Shown here one piece after another: positions 23,179-36,400 of a stretch of DNA of 64,000 nt. The first letter of the stretch is position 1. Each line of letters opens with the position of its first letter. Origin of the DNA: Dermatophagoides farinae. Its lineage: Eukaryota; Arthropoda; Arachnida; Sarcoptiformes; Pyroglyphidae. Under the pieces are notes generated by a model, which searched no databases, had not been told where the DNA came from, and saw only the letters and a program-made list of their open reading frames with translations. The DNA is taken from assembly GCF_024713945.1 (NCBI RefSeq), contig NC_134682.1:434001-498000 (forward strand). Direction: 5' to 3'. A program made the position numbers and the translations under genes.

Positions 23179-24687
23179 CTATTCATTTTGTTCTAATTCA
23201 CTGATGTTAGTATTGGGCATTCGTGATGTAATAGACATTTGTTCGGCATTTGATTGATAGAGCAGATATTCAATGTACCAGAATATGAACATTGAAAGTA
23301 ATTGTAAAAAGCCAACGATAATAAATATCCATCCTGGTCCACTGAAAATTTGTCCCAAAACGGCATTGTAAATCGCTAAGAAACCGATGCCACCAGTAAA
23401 AAAACAGATAGATTGTATAGCTGCTAGAACGGCAAACATTTGTGCTTTTTCGTTCGGTTCAACAATCTTCGTAATCATCGAACGAATAGCTGGTATTGGA
23501 TATTCAGCAAAAATGATTGATACTAGTGCCAAAATCATAAACAAATCGTTCGATGCTACTGATGACAGTCCAATCAAAATGATGGTCAATGTTCGTGATA
23601 ATAAACCAATCGTAATCAATGTTCCATCATTTAATGGTTTCTGAAAATAGCTACCGATGGCCAATTTTCCGCTACCAAGTAAATATTGAACGATAGGCAA
23701 TAGACATAGAAAAATTCCACAAAGACCAAATTTAGCGCTACTGAAATATGAATATTTCCATGATGGCCATTGCAAAAGATTTCTTGTATAGATAAACAAC
23801 ATAGTAGTGATAGCAACAGTCCAATAGGAAATAACAATGTATGCTAACAAAATTAGACAGATGACGCGTCGTTGATAACGATAAACACGTTGACGTGTTA
23901 TTGTACGAAATACCGATGTAAATAACATAGCATAGCTAACTTGTGATGACTGTGTTTGATTAGGCTTCGAAAACATTCGACGTCTTATGATCACATAGAA
24001 TAACATGAGCAAATGTGCGGTCAAGAATAAACCAAAATTCAAATTATAACGATTCAATGAATTTGGATATCTACGAAGAATGGCACCGGCAAAAGTGAAG
24101 CCAAAAAATCCACCACCAAAAAGACATGCTTCAACGATCGTAATTCTTGATGTTCGTTGTGATTGTGGACATTTTTCGGCAACATGTGCAAAACAACTTG
24201 CCAATAATGTCGATGTTCCACCGGTGATACCCGATATACATGAACAAATGAATATGATAAATGAACCATTTGATTGAAATAGGAATGGAATTTCATCACT
24301 AAAATTATTGAACAATGAGCCCAGAACAAACAACTGAACGATGGCTGAACCAATTATTGGAATAATGATTGGCCAGAATTTACTTTGTCTATCTGCATAT
24401 GTAGCTGCAATGAATGATGAAATGATCGAGGTAGCATAAAGAATACCATTATAAATTTTTTGAGCATCATTAGCTTCTTTCGAAACGGCATTAGATATTT
24501 CTGAACTTTTATTATGTTTAAGATCTTCAGTACACAGATGTAATTGATCCGTAGCATTCAATTTCAGATGATCAATACATTTACTAACGTAGAACAAATC
24601 CCCGACAACATCATATTCGGCAAATATGGCCAACACATAGAAAAATACTACAGGTTCAATTGATATGAATCTTAAAATTGATAACAT
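23179..24687 (-). CDS. SLC46-type major facilitator transporter
   Basis: Single-exon membrane protein of 502 residues with about 12 hydrophobic segments, hence a major facilitator. The signature LYATSIISSFIAATYADRQSKFWPIIIP corresponds to the loop 2-3 motif of the SLC46 family. FIIFICSCISGITGGTSTLLASCFAHVAEKCPQSQRTSRITIVEA followed by FTFAGAILRRY corresponds to helices 4-5 of proton-coupled folate transporter relatives. A long luminal loop between helices 1 and 2 (about residues 35-75) has Cys residues and N-glycosylation sites (NAT, NKS), as in SLC46A proteins. SLC46 members carry folate, haem or lysosomal solutes; the substrate here cannot be told. Convergent with TAF6L, 129 bp between stops. 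Possible AATAAA signals on the minus strand lie near 23120-23141. Confidence 0.75.
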   Translation of the reverse strand: MLSILRFISIEPVVFFYVLAIFAEYDVVGDLFYVSKCIDHLKLNATDQLHLCTEDLKHNKSSEISNAVSKEANDAQKIYNGILYATSIISSFIAATYADRQSKFWPIIIPIIGSAIVQLFVLGSLFNNFSDEIPFLFQSNGSFIIFICSCISGITGGTSTLLASCFAHVAEKCPQSQRTSRITIVEACLFGGGFFGFTFAGAILRRYPNSLNRYNLNFGLFLTAHLLMLFYVIIRRRMFSKPNQTQSSQVSYAMLFTSVFRTITRQRVYRYQRRVICLILLAYIVISYWTVAITTMLFIYTRNLLQWPSWKYSYFSSAKFGLCGIFLCLLPIVQYLLGSGKLAIGSYFQKPLNDGTLITIGLLSRTLTIILIGLSSVASNDLFMILALVSIIFAEYPIPAIRSMITKIVEPNEKAQMFAVLAAIQSICFFTGGIGFLAIYNAVLGQIFSGPGWIFIIVGFLQLLSMFIFWYIEYLLYQSNAEQMSITSRMPNTNISELEQNE

Positions 24688-25521
24688 GATTAATCAATCA
24701 GGCAGGATTTATTCAGATTAAAATGATGATGATGATCTAGATTTTTGTTTTTACATAGAGAATCATTAAATAGCGATGTGTTGAATCAAAAACTTTTATT
24801 TAAATCGATTGACATTTTTTCTAATAAAGAACAGTATTTATGTCAATAAATAGAGATGATGATAAAACACGATCAAAGTCCTTTTATGGACGATAATAAG
24901 CAAAGTTTTGGAAACAAAATTTCGAAATTTATATTGAAAATGATGATGCCATATGGCAAGAAAAAAAAAAGATTCCTGTTTACAGAAAACATAAAATCAA
25001 AACAAAAAAAAAATAGCGTCTGGCTGTCTATGCATGCCGGCTTCTAATCACGTGATTACGTCATAGTAACATAGGATGGCCCCGCGAAAAATAATAAAAA
25101 AAATTTGAAAAAAACATTGAAAAAATCCAAAAAAACTTTTAATTGCAAAAAAAAAAATTGTTGTACCGGAAAAAAAACACTTGAATATAAAAATGATTTC
25201 CAATGGGCGTTGTATTGTATTTATAGAATGTATCTTTTTTTTGTAACCACCGATTGATGAATATATATTAAATATACGAGGACTTTATTGCTTAATGATG
25301 ATGATGATGATGGTGATTGATGAACGTTGTGATCCAGCCAATTCAGTTTACGCCTTGTAAGGTTTTTGATTAAAAATGATGATAATAAATTAAATTTTAA
25401 TTAAAAAGTATATCGCCATTTTTTTTTGCCAATGTGTGAAACAGCAATTTGATTTCATTTGTAAAATTATCACAGTTTGATTCAATTATTAATTGGTGAT
25501 GATGATGATGATGATGGATCA
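24688..25521. other. Spacer between SLC46-type gene and PDZ gene
   Basis: An AT-rich 834-bp spacer between two minus-strand genes. It should contain the SLC46 promoter on its left and the 3' UTR of the PDZ gene on its right. A palindromic E-box and a CRE-like site occur at 25045-25063, and a TTTATT (AATAAA on the minus strand) near 25282. (GAT)n runs lie at about 25297-25312 and 25500-25515. The open frame at 24856-25047 lacks protein-like composition and is not supported. Confidence 0.55.
25045..25063. promoter_or_regulatory. Palindromic E-box (TCACGTGA) fused to a CRE-like TTACGTCA
   Basis: TAATCACGTGATTA at 25045-25058 is a perfect 14-bp palindrome with a CACGTG core flanked by T and A, the preferred MiT/TFE (TFEB, MITF) form. 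It overlaps TTACGTCA at 25056-25063, a CREB/ATF-type site. Located about 360 bp upstream of the SLC46-type start. Regulatory use is inferred. Confidence 0.4.
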
Positions 25522-28500
25522 TCATAGAAACATTTTTCGTCTAACAACCATCGATACTAAACCATCAGGTAATTGTTTTAGAAAATTCCAAGCATCAGAT
25601 TTTGTCATTTTTTCCATTGGATGATTATTAACAAATAATAATTCATCACCTTCCATAAGTGTACCTTCTTTATCGATTGCTCCACCTGTTGATTGAGAAT
25701 TAAAAAAAAATTCAAAATCATGTCATGAATGAATTTCAACTTTTTTTTGTACCTCTATAGATTCGTTTAATCGATATTGGAAGATCACCAAATGATGAAT
25801 TTTTACCACCTTCAATCATAAATCCAAGACCAGTTACGTCTTTTGTGATATCAGCTTGAATCATTTTGAAATTGTTGTTGTTATTAGCATCTTTATTTGA
25901 TGATGATTCTATTGTTGTAGATGATTTTGATGTTTCAATACTTTCACCATGATATGATCGCAATGATGGCAAAGAAGAATGATCATCATTCATTTCATTT
26001 TTATTTGATTCATGTGGTCTGGTACAAACAAGAACAACTTTTTCACTCAAACAAGAAGTCTTGAGCAGATCAATGATTTTATTGTGAGTCATTCCAGCCA
26101 AACGTTTACCTTGTAATTGATATAATCATTGAAAATCATGATTGGAATCCATTAGTAGTACAATGATGATAACTTACCATTAATCGAAATGATTCTATCA
26201 CCTTTTTGAAGGCGGCCATCTTGAGCAGCCATACCATTCGGATCAATACTTTCCACCTATGATGAAATGATGAAAACAAAATTCCAAACTAAATGAAAAT
26301 CATTTTTTTCTACAAACCAAAAACTTACCGTAACATTGTCCGAATCAGAATCGAATCCACCTTTAATTGTGAATCCAAGATGTTGTAGATATTCTTTTTC
26401 ATCATTAAGATTCAAATCATTTAAATGAAATATAATAGCTCTCATTGAATGTTGTTTCTGATAAATGACAAATTCATTCATAATCTTTTGTTTAGGTTCA
26501 TCTCGATTTTGTTCGTTTTTATTCTCATGTTCAGATTCAATGTTTTGAACTGGAAAAGAATCCGATAAATCACTTCTTTCTTTCTGTTTAGGAGGCAACG
26601 GTGGTGGACAATTCATTTTCATTGGTTTCGTCGTCTTGTTATTCAGTCTTGGTTTCGGTGGTATATTTGGACCAATTTTAACAGCTCTGGAATCAATATT
26701 TTGTTCCATTTTTTCATTCGTAAGATAATTATTAACAGGCAAAGAAAACACTCTTCGTTTGAACATTGGTGAATATTTTGGCACACCAACATTTGCCGGT
26801 TTTAGTGGTATTATTTCGATTGGTTGAATATTTTCACTGGGTGATTTATTCATTTGATTCATTTTCAATGATTTATTTCTATCCAGTTCTTCAATCTTGA
26901 GAATTTCTTCACTAATTATTGTTGGCAAATCAATTTCGATTCGATCATCTGGTGTTGAAATCGAATCACATTCATCTAGTCCATCGGTAATCGCTTCTGG
27001 AATAATCAAACCTTTTAGTTTGCAGACATTTTGATGACGACGTGCCGTTATGAAAGAATCACGTGATAATAATGATGAATTTGCTTTTAGTGACGATTCA
27101 CCTTGTTGTTGTTGTTGTTCAGCGAGAATCGTTTTCAATGGAACCTCAGTTTCACATGGTGCCGATGATGATCGAGACAATGAAAGTTGCTGATTTCCAT
27201 TATTATTTATTATTCACAGCCATTTGTTTGTTTTGATTGTTGTGCGTCATACATTGTTGTTGTTGATGATTTTCATTAATCGAATCAACATCAGAAATCT
27301 GTAAACACAAAAAGAGATTTTTAAATTAAAAATTATTACTTGGTGTTGAAAGATAATTAATCATCAAACTAACCTTTTCAGTAGACGGTCTGGCTAATAA
27401 ATCGGGACTTGGTGATTGTGAAAATTCAGATGTGGATGATGTATCATCTGAAGCGAAAATTCCCGAGTCTTCTCGATGCGGATTTGGCGTTAGATAGAAA
27501 GAAGATTTTTGCATCACATGATCCGATCGATGATGTTGACCATTGTCGTTTTCAAAGCTAACCGATTTACCTGCTGCTTTAAATGATAATTTTTTATGAT
27601 TATTAAAATTATCTGTCAATGAGCCAAGCGATGAAATCGATGATGTCGATGTGGATGATGAAAGTATGGCGACCTCCTCCGGTGATGATGAATACGGATG
27701 ATGTTCGCCTGTTGTTGATGAATCCATTTTGTTGATCAATTTTTGTTGTTGTTGTTGCTGCTGCTGTTGTTGTTGTTGATGATGATCTTGTTCTGTTCTC
27801 GTAGACGTAGCTGTCTCCGATGTTGATGTTGTTGTTCTTGTTCGCAGAAGATCGCCTACATTCGAAAGTAATTTCCATTCATGAAATGTTAAAATATTTC
27901 ACAAGAAAAAAAAGGTCAAAACAATTAGAAATGATAAAAAGAAATTTCAATACAAATGATGATTTACTTACCGTTGATGGTCAATTGTTGTTCTTCTTTA
28001 TGTTTATGTGAACAATGTTGTTGATCAATTTGATCCATAAAACAAACTCTATGCTGTTGTTGTTGCTGCTGTTGATGATTTTGGCGTTTCGTTTCCAATG
28101 GCCAATTAAAATTTTGTGAATTATTAGGACAAATAAGTTGAAAATCTGAACTATCCGATGAAGTTGTTACAATATCGCTTGATTCAGAATCTGAATGTTG
28201 CGATGATGACGATGACGATGAAGATGATGATGATGATGATGAACTTGATTTAACAAAATTAAGTCTTGTTTTTAAATTACCAGTTGTTGTCGTAGTTGCT
28301 GTTTTTTCTTTTGTAAAAACTTTTTTACCATCTATTTTTGTTTCTTTAACGATCGGTTGAACAATTGAATTGTTATTGTTATTAGATTTGTATGATGATT
28401 TGGATGATGAATTTCTTAAAATCGATCTAGGTTGCTGCGGTGGCACTAATTCTTCATTATCAGACAATTTATTTGATGAACCATTTGTCGATTTAATCGT

Positions 28501-31500
28501 TTGATCGGTTTTATTACAACGGATTGGATTTCTTGATGTTTGTTTATTAAGATTTTGATTTGATTGTTGTAGCTGTAAGGAGGAACCAGTTCGTAATTTA
28601 GCAATTGAATTATTTTGGTTCGAACAATGCCAATAATTTGAACTAGGTGATAGTTGTTGTTGATGGTTGTGTCCTAGTTGTTGTTGTTGTTGTTGTCGTT
28701 GAACTTGGTTTTGGTTATTATGAATGAGCCAAGAAGAAGAAGAAGAAGAAGAGTTTTTCGAATGTTCTAATGAGGAAAATCCATTTATACTATTACCATC
28801 ATCAACATTATTTGTTGATGAATATGATTCTAATGCAAAATGGTTATGATCTTTATCCAGATTATTATAACGATGAATATGATGATATTCAGCCAAAGTA
28901 AAAGGATTGACGTTTTTGTTTGTCGAATTTAATGAATCAGAACGAAACAAGTTTCCATTGCCGATAATGGAATACTGTTTCTGATTATTAATTACCACCG
29001 GTGCTGGTAATCCATTAGTATTGAATTGATTTTGATGATAGTTATGATTAAATGATGATTTCAATAAACCAAATTGTGATTGTTGCTGCTGCTGCTGTTG
29101 TTGTTGATATTTGTTTCTGTTTAATGTAATGGTTGTTGTTGGTGAGTTGTTTATCAATCCTACAATGAATGGAAAGAAAATAGAAAAAAAAATTTGATCA
29201 TCACCCGATCGACACTATCATCAAATCTTTGATAATTAATTATATAGGGTTTAGGAAAAAATGCATTCCATCATCATCATCATCATCATCATCAGATTTT
29301 GATGGATGGGAATCAATCAATGTAGTCAATCACGATTGATATGAATGATGATGATGAGGATGAGAACCTGTTGATGATCTTTGGGAGAGGGAAAAAAGGC
29401 CACTCACACACACACACACACACAAAACAAAACAAACAATTGGTAAAAATTTCACACAATCAATTCAAACGATGATCTACAAATCTAATTAAATAAACAC
29501 ACACACACACACACATACCGTGATGATAGATAGATTAAGACTTGAAAAAAAACTTTAAATCTCATGAAAAATAGGTGAAATTCAATTCATTTCATTTGTG
29601 AATTCAATGGCATTGAATGCTAATTTTTTTTGGTTTTCTGCAACACAATCATCATCATCATCATCATCATCACACCACCAGGATATGTGTAAGCAGGTAA
29701 ATGTAATGGTAAAATGTCGGCATTGGTTAAAAGAAATTATTTGAACAAAAAAAAACTAGCTAGTCATTGGAAAAAAAAGAAAATTAAAAATCTACTACAG
29801 ATACAATTTACACACACTCACACACACACACACACACACTCACCAAAAAAGAAAGAAAAATCTACATCGATACTGGATACTCAATAAGTAAATAGAACAG
29901 GTGGGTTTTTCAACATTTTATATCTGGATGAATGAATGAATGAATGGATGGATGGATGCAATTTTAGTGTAAATCGTGATTGAGATGTTGTTGATATCGA
30001 TCACCATATGCGTGTGTCAAACACAAACAAAATGAAATTCACGAAAATCGAATCGATCACAATTAAAAAAAAACAAATTTGAATTTGAATACATAAAAAA
30101 TCAATTGTTCAAAAAAAAAATTACAGAGTCGATATAGTCGCCAAGCTAAAAAATATTTCAATGTTTATTCGCAACAACAACATCATCATTTCATTCGAAA
30201 AAAAATGTAAAGTCATTTTTGGTTCAATTTTCAACTTGTTTCTTTCAATTTTTTTTTTTTTGAAAAAAATCCATCTTTTCTCTCTATTTGGCATTTTTTT
30301 TCTGTTTATGGTTATTTCTCTCCAGAACGATGTCTTTTACATTCAACGAAAATATTATTTTGGAACATAAAAAAAATAAAATAAAGAGGATCCATCAAGT
30401 ATTATCATTATTGCCTAGGTAATTACATTTTTTTTTCATTCTAAAAATGTAAAAAAAAGTAGCCCACCACCTTTTGTTTTGGCCAACTTGGCCAACATTC
30501 TCTTTTAGATGAAAAGAGATAGAAAAAAGGGGAGAAAGAGCGAGCAAGGGATGCCAAAAAATTATTCAAATGATGATTACGAACCACTACAATCTCTAAT
30601 GTTTATTTATTGAACGAACTAGCAGACACACACACAATGAATGGCAATCAATCGATTATTATGATGATCCTTTTGATGGCTGCTGATTAGATTCATTCAA
30701 AAAAAAAATGCGGGACTAATAGGTCAAAAAAAACAACATTCATTTTGAGTTATTTATGGAACATGACACGTGCAATCATATAATGAACACACGCACACAT
30801 TTCAATTGTACGTGCAAGTTATTATTTAACAATGTTATTACATCACGGTAACTATATTTCCATAATGATAATTGTTTTTTTTTACATTTTCTTCTCTCCA
30901 GTAATTATTCGTTGAAACTTAAACGTTTGTTGTGTTATTATACATCTTGTTCCTGAAAAACTTGTTGTTGTTGTATTTCGGACATTAAGTAATAACAGGA
31001 TTTAATTAAAAAAAACATTGCCACAAAATGAAAAAAAAATCAATTAATCAAGACTAAAAATATATCCGAGTCAATGTATCAATTTGTGTTCTTATTCCTG
31101 GATCTAACGATAACGATAACGATGATGATGATGATGATGGACAATCGTACGTCCAGATGACGTCTATGATCGAAAACGGTGACGAATATTTGACGAAGAT
31201 TCAAACAAAGAGATTCCAACAACAACAACAACAAAAACTGTTATTTATGACCAATTTAGCAGAAATAAAAGAGAAAAAATCACCATAAATGAATGTAAAT
31301 ATAGATAAAAAATGAAAAAGTTTTTTTTTATTCTCTTTGCAACATCATTATGAACAAAAGAAGATAAAAAAAGTAGCCAACGAAAAATGACCGAAAATAT
31401 TTGGAAAAAAGAGAGATTTTTTATGCAAATTTTTCAACTTTTTTTTGGTGTCACAAAAAAAAAGTCAAAAGGAAAAGGAATTGAGGATTATGATTCAATC

Positions 31501-33384
31501 AAAAAAAGAATGTTGAACTCATGTTGAAAATTCCACCAGAACCAGATAAAGATTTTGTATAGGAAAATTAAAGCTTTGGAAAATTTTTTTTTCTTCCTAA
31601 AAAATTTCTTCAAATTTTTTCGATTTAAATGTAGCAACAGGTGGTTTAATCGTACAATGATTCTTGATTACAATGATTCGTTTTTTACCACCATTATTGT
31701 TGTTGTTATCATCATCTGATTCTTGTTCAATTTTTTTGCAATTACCATCACCATTTATAATAGAATTGTTATTATTAATATTTGGACAATAAGTTCGAAT
31801 TTCCGTCACCACAGGGATAGGTTTAGGTTTTATCGGTTTTATAGGTGATGGTAGTGGTGGTGGTCGATTGGAATTATTTGGTGCATATAATAAACAGGAA
31901 TGTTTTTTCCGTGCATTGGTATGTATTCGACGTGCAGGATTGTTTCTGGTTGCTCCTATAGGATGATGAAATTGATACACACAAATATGATCATCATTCG
32001 TTTAAGATTCAATATATTCATTGTTTGCAAGTTAGTAACGAATTCAATTAGATCATCATTAGTAAGCGTGTGTGTGTGTTTGTCAGTAAAATTGTGATTA
32101 ATGGGATTAAAATTATTAAATTTTTTTTGCATAAGATTATCATCATTATCATCATCATCATCATCGATGTTAATTAAATTTCGTTTAAGTTTTTTTTTTG
32201 TTGAAATTGTAAGTCATATTATACAATGCAAGGAGAATAGAATAGAATAGAAATTCAAAGCAAAAAAACAATCAAATAAACTTACCATATGTTAAATCAG
32301 TTAATGATGTTGTACGAAAATCTCGATTATTATTCGATGATCCATCATGATGATTTAATAATTGAATATTATTTGATTGATTGTTTCGATTATTATTATT
32401 TAAATTATGGAATGATGTTTGTTTATTATTTATTGGACGTGGTAAACTACCAGTATTATAAACATTTGTACTTGATTTGGAATTCAATCTTGACAATGAA
32501 CCATAACCATATGGTGGTGATCCATCATTATGATTCAAACAATTGTGATGATAATTTTTTCCTGTCGTTGTTGTTGATAATCCCGAGGTAATAGTTGATG
32601 ATTGCCGCCGTGGTGTTGTCAATGTGCCATTTGCTATTTTTGATACATGTTTTGTTGAACGTGATAAAGAATTTGTAGAAAATATCGATTGCATCGATGT
32701 TGATCGATTCAAACAATTGTGACTGGTTGTTATACGATTATTGATCATCATAGTTCGTTGTTGACTAACATTTGTTAAATTATTGCTGTTCAATGTTGAT
32801 TGTGGTAATGATAGATTAAAATTAGAAATTGGTCTCGGTATTAGACTAGGTTTTGTTTCGATTAACGAATTAAATGAACCGTTATTATTACTCATCATTG
32901 TACTATTTGTGGATCGGCTAAAAATATTCGATATCGATTGTGAACGTTTGTTCAAATTATTTAACGATGATGATGATGATGATTTCGATGACAAAGTAAT
33001 TGGAAATAGCGTTGGAATTTTCGAATCAATCGATTGATCCACCTTGTTGTTGGTCATCATTATCGATTTATTTATTGGCGTAGGTTGTTGTTTGAATTGT
33101 TTTTTTGCTGCTGATGGTGGCGGTGGATTAAGTAATAATTTTGGTGTATTTTTTGATGATGGTTGTTGATCTGATAAACAAACTGGCAGGCTAGCAAAAT
33201 CAATAGAACTCTCCATTTGTAAAAGGTTATGCGTTGGTGGTGTTGTTGTTTGGCCATTGGATCGTTTAACATTTGCGTTAGATTTATTATGAATTTGCTG
33301 ATGTTGTTGTTGTTGTTGATGATGATGATGATGATGATCAGAAGGTGGAAATTCATGATCCGGAGAAGATGGTGCAGATAAATG

Positions 33385-33415
<31 letters not shown>

Positions 33416-36400
33416 GAAAACATTGATGATGATGAAACAGAAGAAGAAGTAGACGATGGTGATGATAATGCAATAAGCTCTTCAAAAACATCTTTACCAT
33501 CTAAAAATCTTTGTAAATTTTCACGTTGATCCGATTCTTGTAGACCACGTAATGATTCACGAATACGCATTATATCATCGATTGAATCGATTTTATCATT
33601 TGTTAATTCTAACATTCTTTCAACAAATTCAAAATCATCAGTGGCTTTATTGAGAAATTCAAAAACATTATCCAGGCTAACTTTAGTTTGATCATCAGAT
33701 GATTCAGATGTCGATGATGATGTTGATGAATCACAATCAGAAGAATGATTTCTATTCACTACTTCATTATCATTATATTCTACTTTCAAATTTTCCAATT
33801 TTTGTTCCTTATCTCGATTATCTTGACATTCGCCATTAGTAATTAAGATTGGCTTCAATGATCCATTCATCTTATGCATTTCATTATTCATCATGTTGAT
33901 GACTGGTTGTTTGATATTTCCAATAATTGGCTTTTCGGGAACAACAGGTTTTTGTTGTTGTTTTCCAGGAATTGTTCTACCATTATCCAGACATTTCATT
34001 TCAAATGTAGAATTATCATCATCCTCGTCTTCTTCAGTGATTGATGATAATTCACTATATGAATTTAAAATCAATTCACTACTATTATGATGAAACATAA
34101 AACGACTTGATGATTCATTTAAATAATCTGTATCAATCATAAAATCATCTTTATCATCATCTAATCGGCTAAATAGATCATTTTTAATTGCTATTAAATC
34201 TTCATCATCCGAATGGCCATCATCGTTATTCTCTTTGATTATTGATGAATCAACAGATTGTTCTATATCAACACCACCACTGCCATCACTACCACTACTA
34301 GCTTGAAGATGATCTCGTCGAAAATCATCAGTATCGTTTCCAATACAGTTCGGAGATGCATCAATCGAATATGATCGATCAGCATCAATCAACATTGGTT
34401 TATTAGCGGTCGTAAAATCATTTTCTGTTGTCTTTATCATCATCATCAACTGTTCATCATCATTGATAAGCTCCGTGTCTGTCTTATCGGATGACAGTTG
34501 GTGGTGTGGTTGTTCAGATTGTTGTTGTTGTTGCGAATAATGTTTATCCGTTGCGATCGCTAAATTTGTGACCAAATATGATTGAGCCGATAAATTCGTT
34601 TCCAAGCTATCAGTAGTAGTAGTATTAGTAGTAGCCGATGTGATTTTTGAATTCACTGGTGAAATGTCTTTGTTGTCCAATTTTTCGAAAGGACTTAGTA
34701 CCCTATCAACAATTGATAAATTATCAATGTCATAATCATCATCATCAACATTGGTGGTTTTCGTATGTTCTACGAATGAATTGTTGCCACAATATGGTCC
34801 TCTTTCAATAATAGTGGATACTGAAGAGCTTGTATCATCCGTATCAGATTCAAAAGACTAGATTGATGTTTGAGAAAAAACAAACAGAAAGAAAAACCGA
34901 CAAAATTTTAATTTATTAGTGAGAAAAAATGATTTTAAATACCGATGCTTACCTCTTCAGAATAATGATTGAAATCTGAATAAGATGCGGCGGTTGGTGG
35001 TGGAGGTGATATTGTTGTTGTTGTTGTTGTCAACAAAGTCATCGTCGTCGTAGATGGAAGTGTCGACGACGATAATGTTGTTGTTGTCGGTTTTCTTTCT
35101 TCTACATCAAATTCAACTTCAGATTTATTATTTTCATTATTACTATGAACAAGAATGACATTATCTAGCTTCATTCCTTGAATTTCTTCCTTATTATCGA
35201 TTGTTGTTTTAGCTAAATCAACTATGACGGTTGTCGAACCTTTTGAAGTACAGCTGCTGCTGCTGCTGCTGCTGTTAGACTTGTTGATGGAATTCATTAT
35301 GACATCTTTTTCTTCATCCGATTCTCCATTCGATGATGATGATGATGACGATAAAGATGACGATGACGATGACGACAACGAAGATGTTGAAATGGCTTTT
35401 CCAGAAAGTTTTCGATGTAATTTTTCAGCCGTTTGACGTATAAATGATGATACTTTTGAATTAGAAATATTAAATGAAACTTTGGCAGTGTTATTCGGTG
35501 TTGGCTTTATTGAAGTATGTGAATGATTTTCCATTACTTTACTTAGATTCGAATTCGTAGGAGAATGAATGACTGTCACTAATGATGGTAAAGATTTTGC
35601 AGTTGTAACAACTGCGTTAGTATTGTGTAGGCTAGCCGTATTGCTAATGTTAATATTGCTTTGATTTTGTTGTTGTTGTTGTTGGTGTTGTTGATAACCA
35701 TTTTGGATCAAATTGACAACATTAACAATCGACGGTGTTGATTGTATTCGATCTATTGGTGGTTTTGGTGGTGGTCCTTTTGGTCTTCGAGGTGGTAATG
35801 GTGGTGGATTACCATTAACAACATTTTGATGACCTGTTGTACAGTTGGAATGAAAGTTTTTTCGTCTTGGTGGTTTTTCTATAACTGCTATTGATTGCTG
35901 CTGCTGCTGTGTGGTTGGTGCCGGCTGTGAATAATTCTGTTGTTGGTGAACAATCGGTGTTGAATATTGGCCATGTTGTTCAATGTAACCAACACTACCA
36001 TTGTTGTTTTGTTTAATGATCATTGTCTGCTCGCTTGATTGATTAGTGATTAAATCGACATTTTTAGTATCGATTTGATGATGTTGATTGGCTAAAATTT
36101 CATTAGGATTGTCTACCGTTAACTGTGTTGGCGGTGGTATAGGCATTGGCCTTGGTTTACGTTTCGATGACAATGTTGTTGTTGCCATCCTTGGTGGAAC
36201 CGGTGGTGGAACTTTTTTATTATTGTTCAATATCGATGATGATGATGCTATCGATTGGTCAGAACAACTATTGAGCAACTGGGTCAACAATGGCGTATTC
36301 GTTGCTGATATCAATGATGATGATGTCGATGACGATAAAGACAATGATGATGATGATAATGATGATGCGGTCAAGCGATTCTGTACATCATTATTATTGT

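Noticed and set aside
32289-32716. Plus- and minus-strand ORFs overlapping the PDZ exon (Tyr- or Ile-rich)
   Set aside because: Shadows of the Ser/Asn/His-rich coding repeats in other frames.
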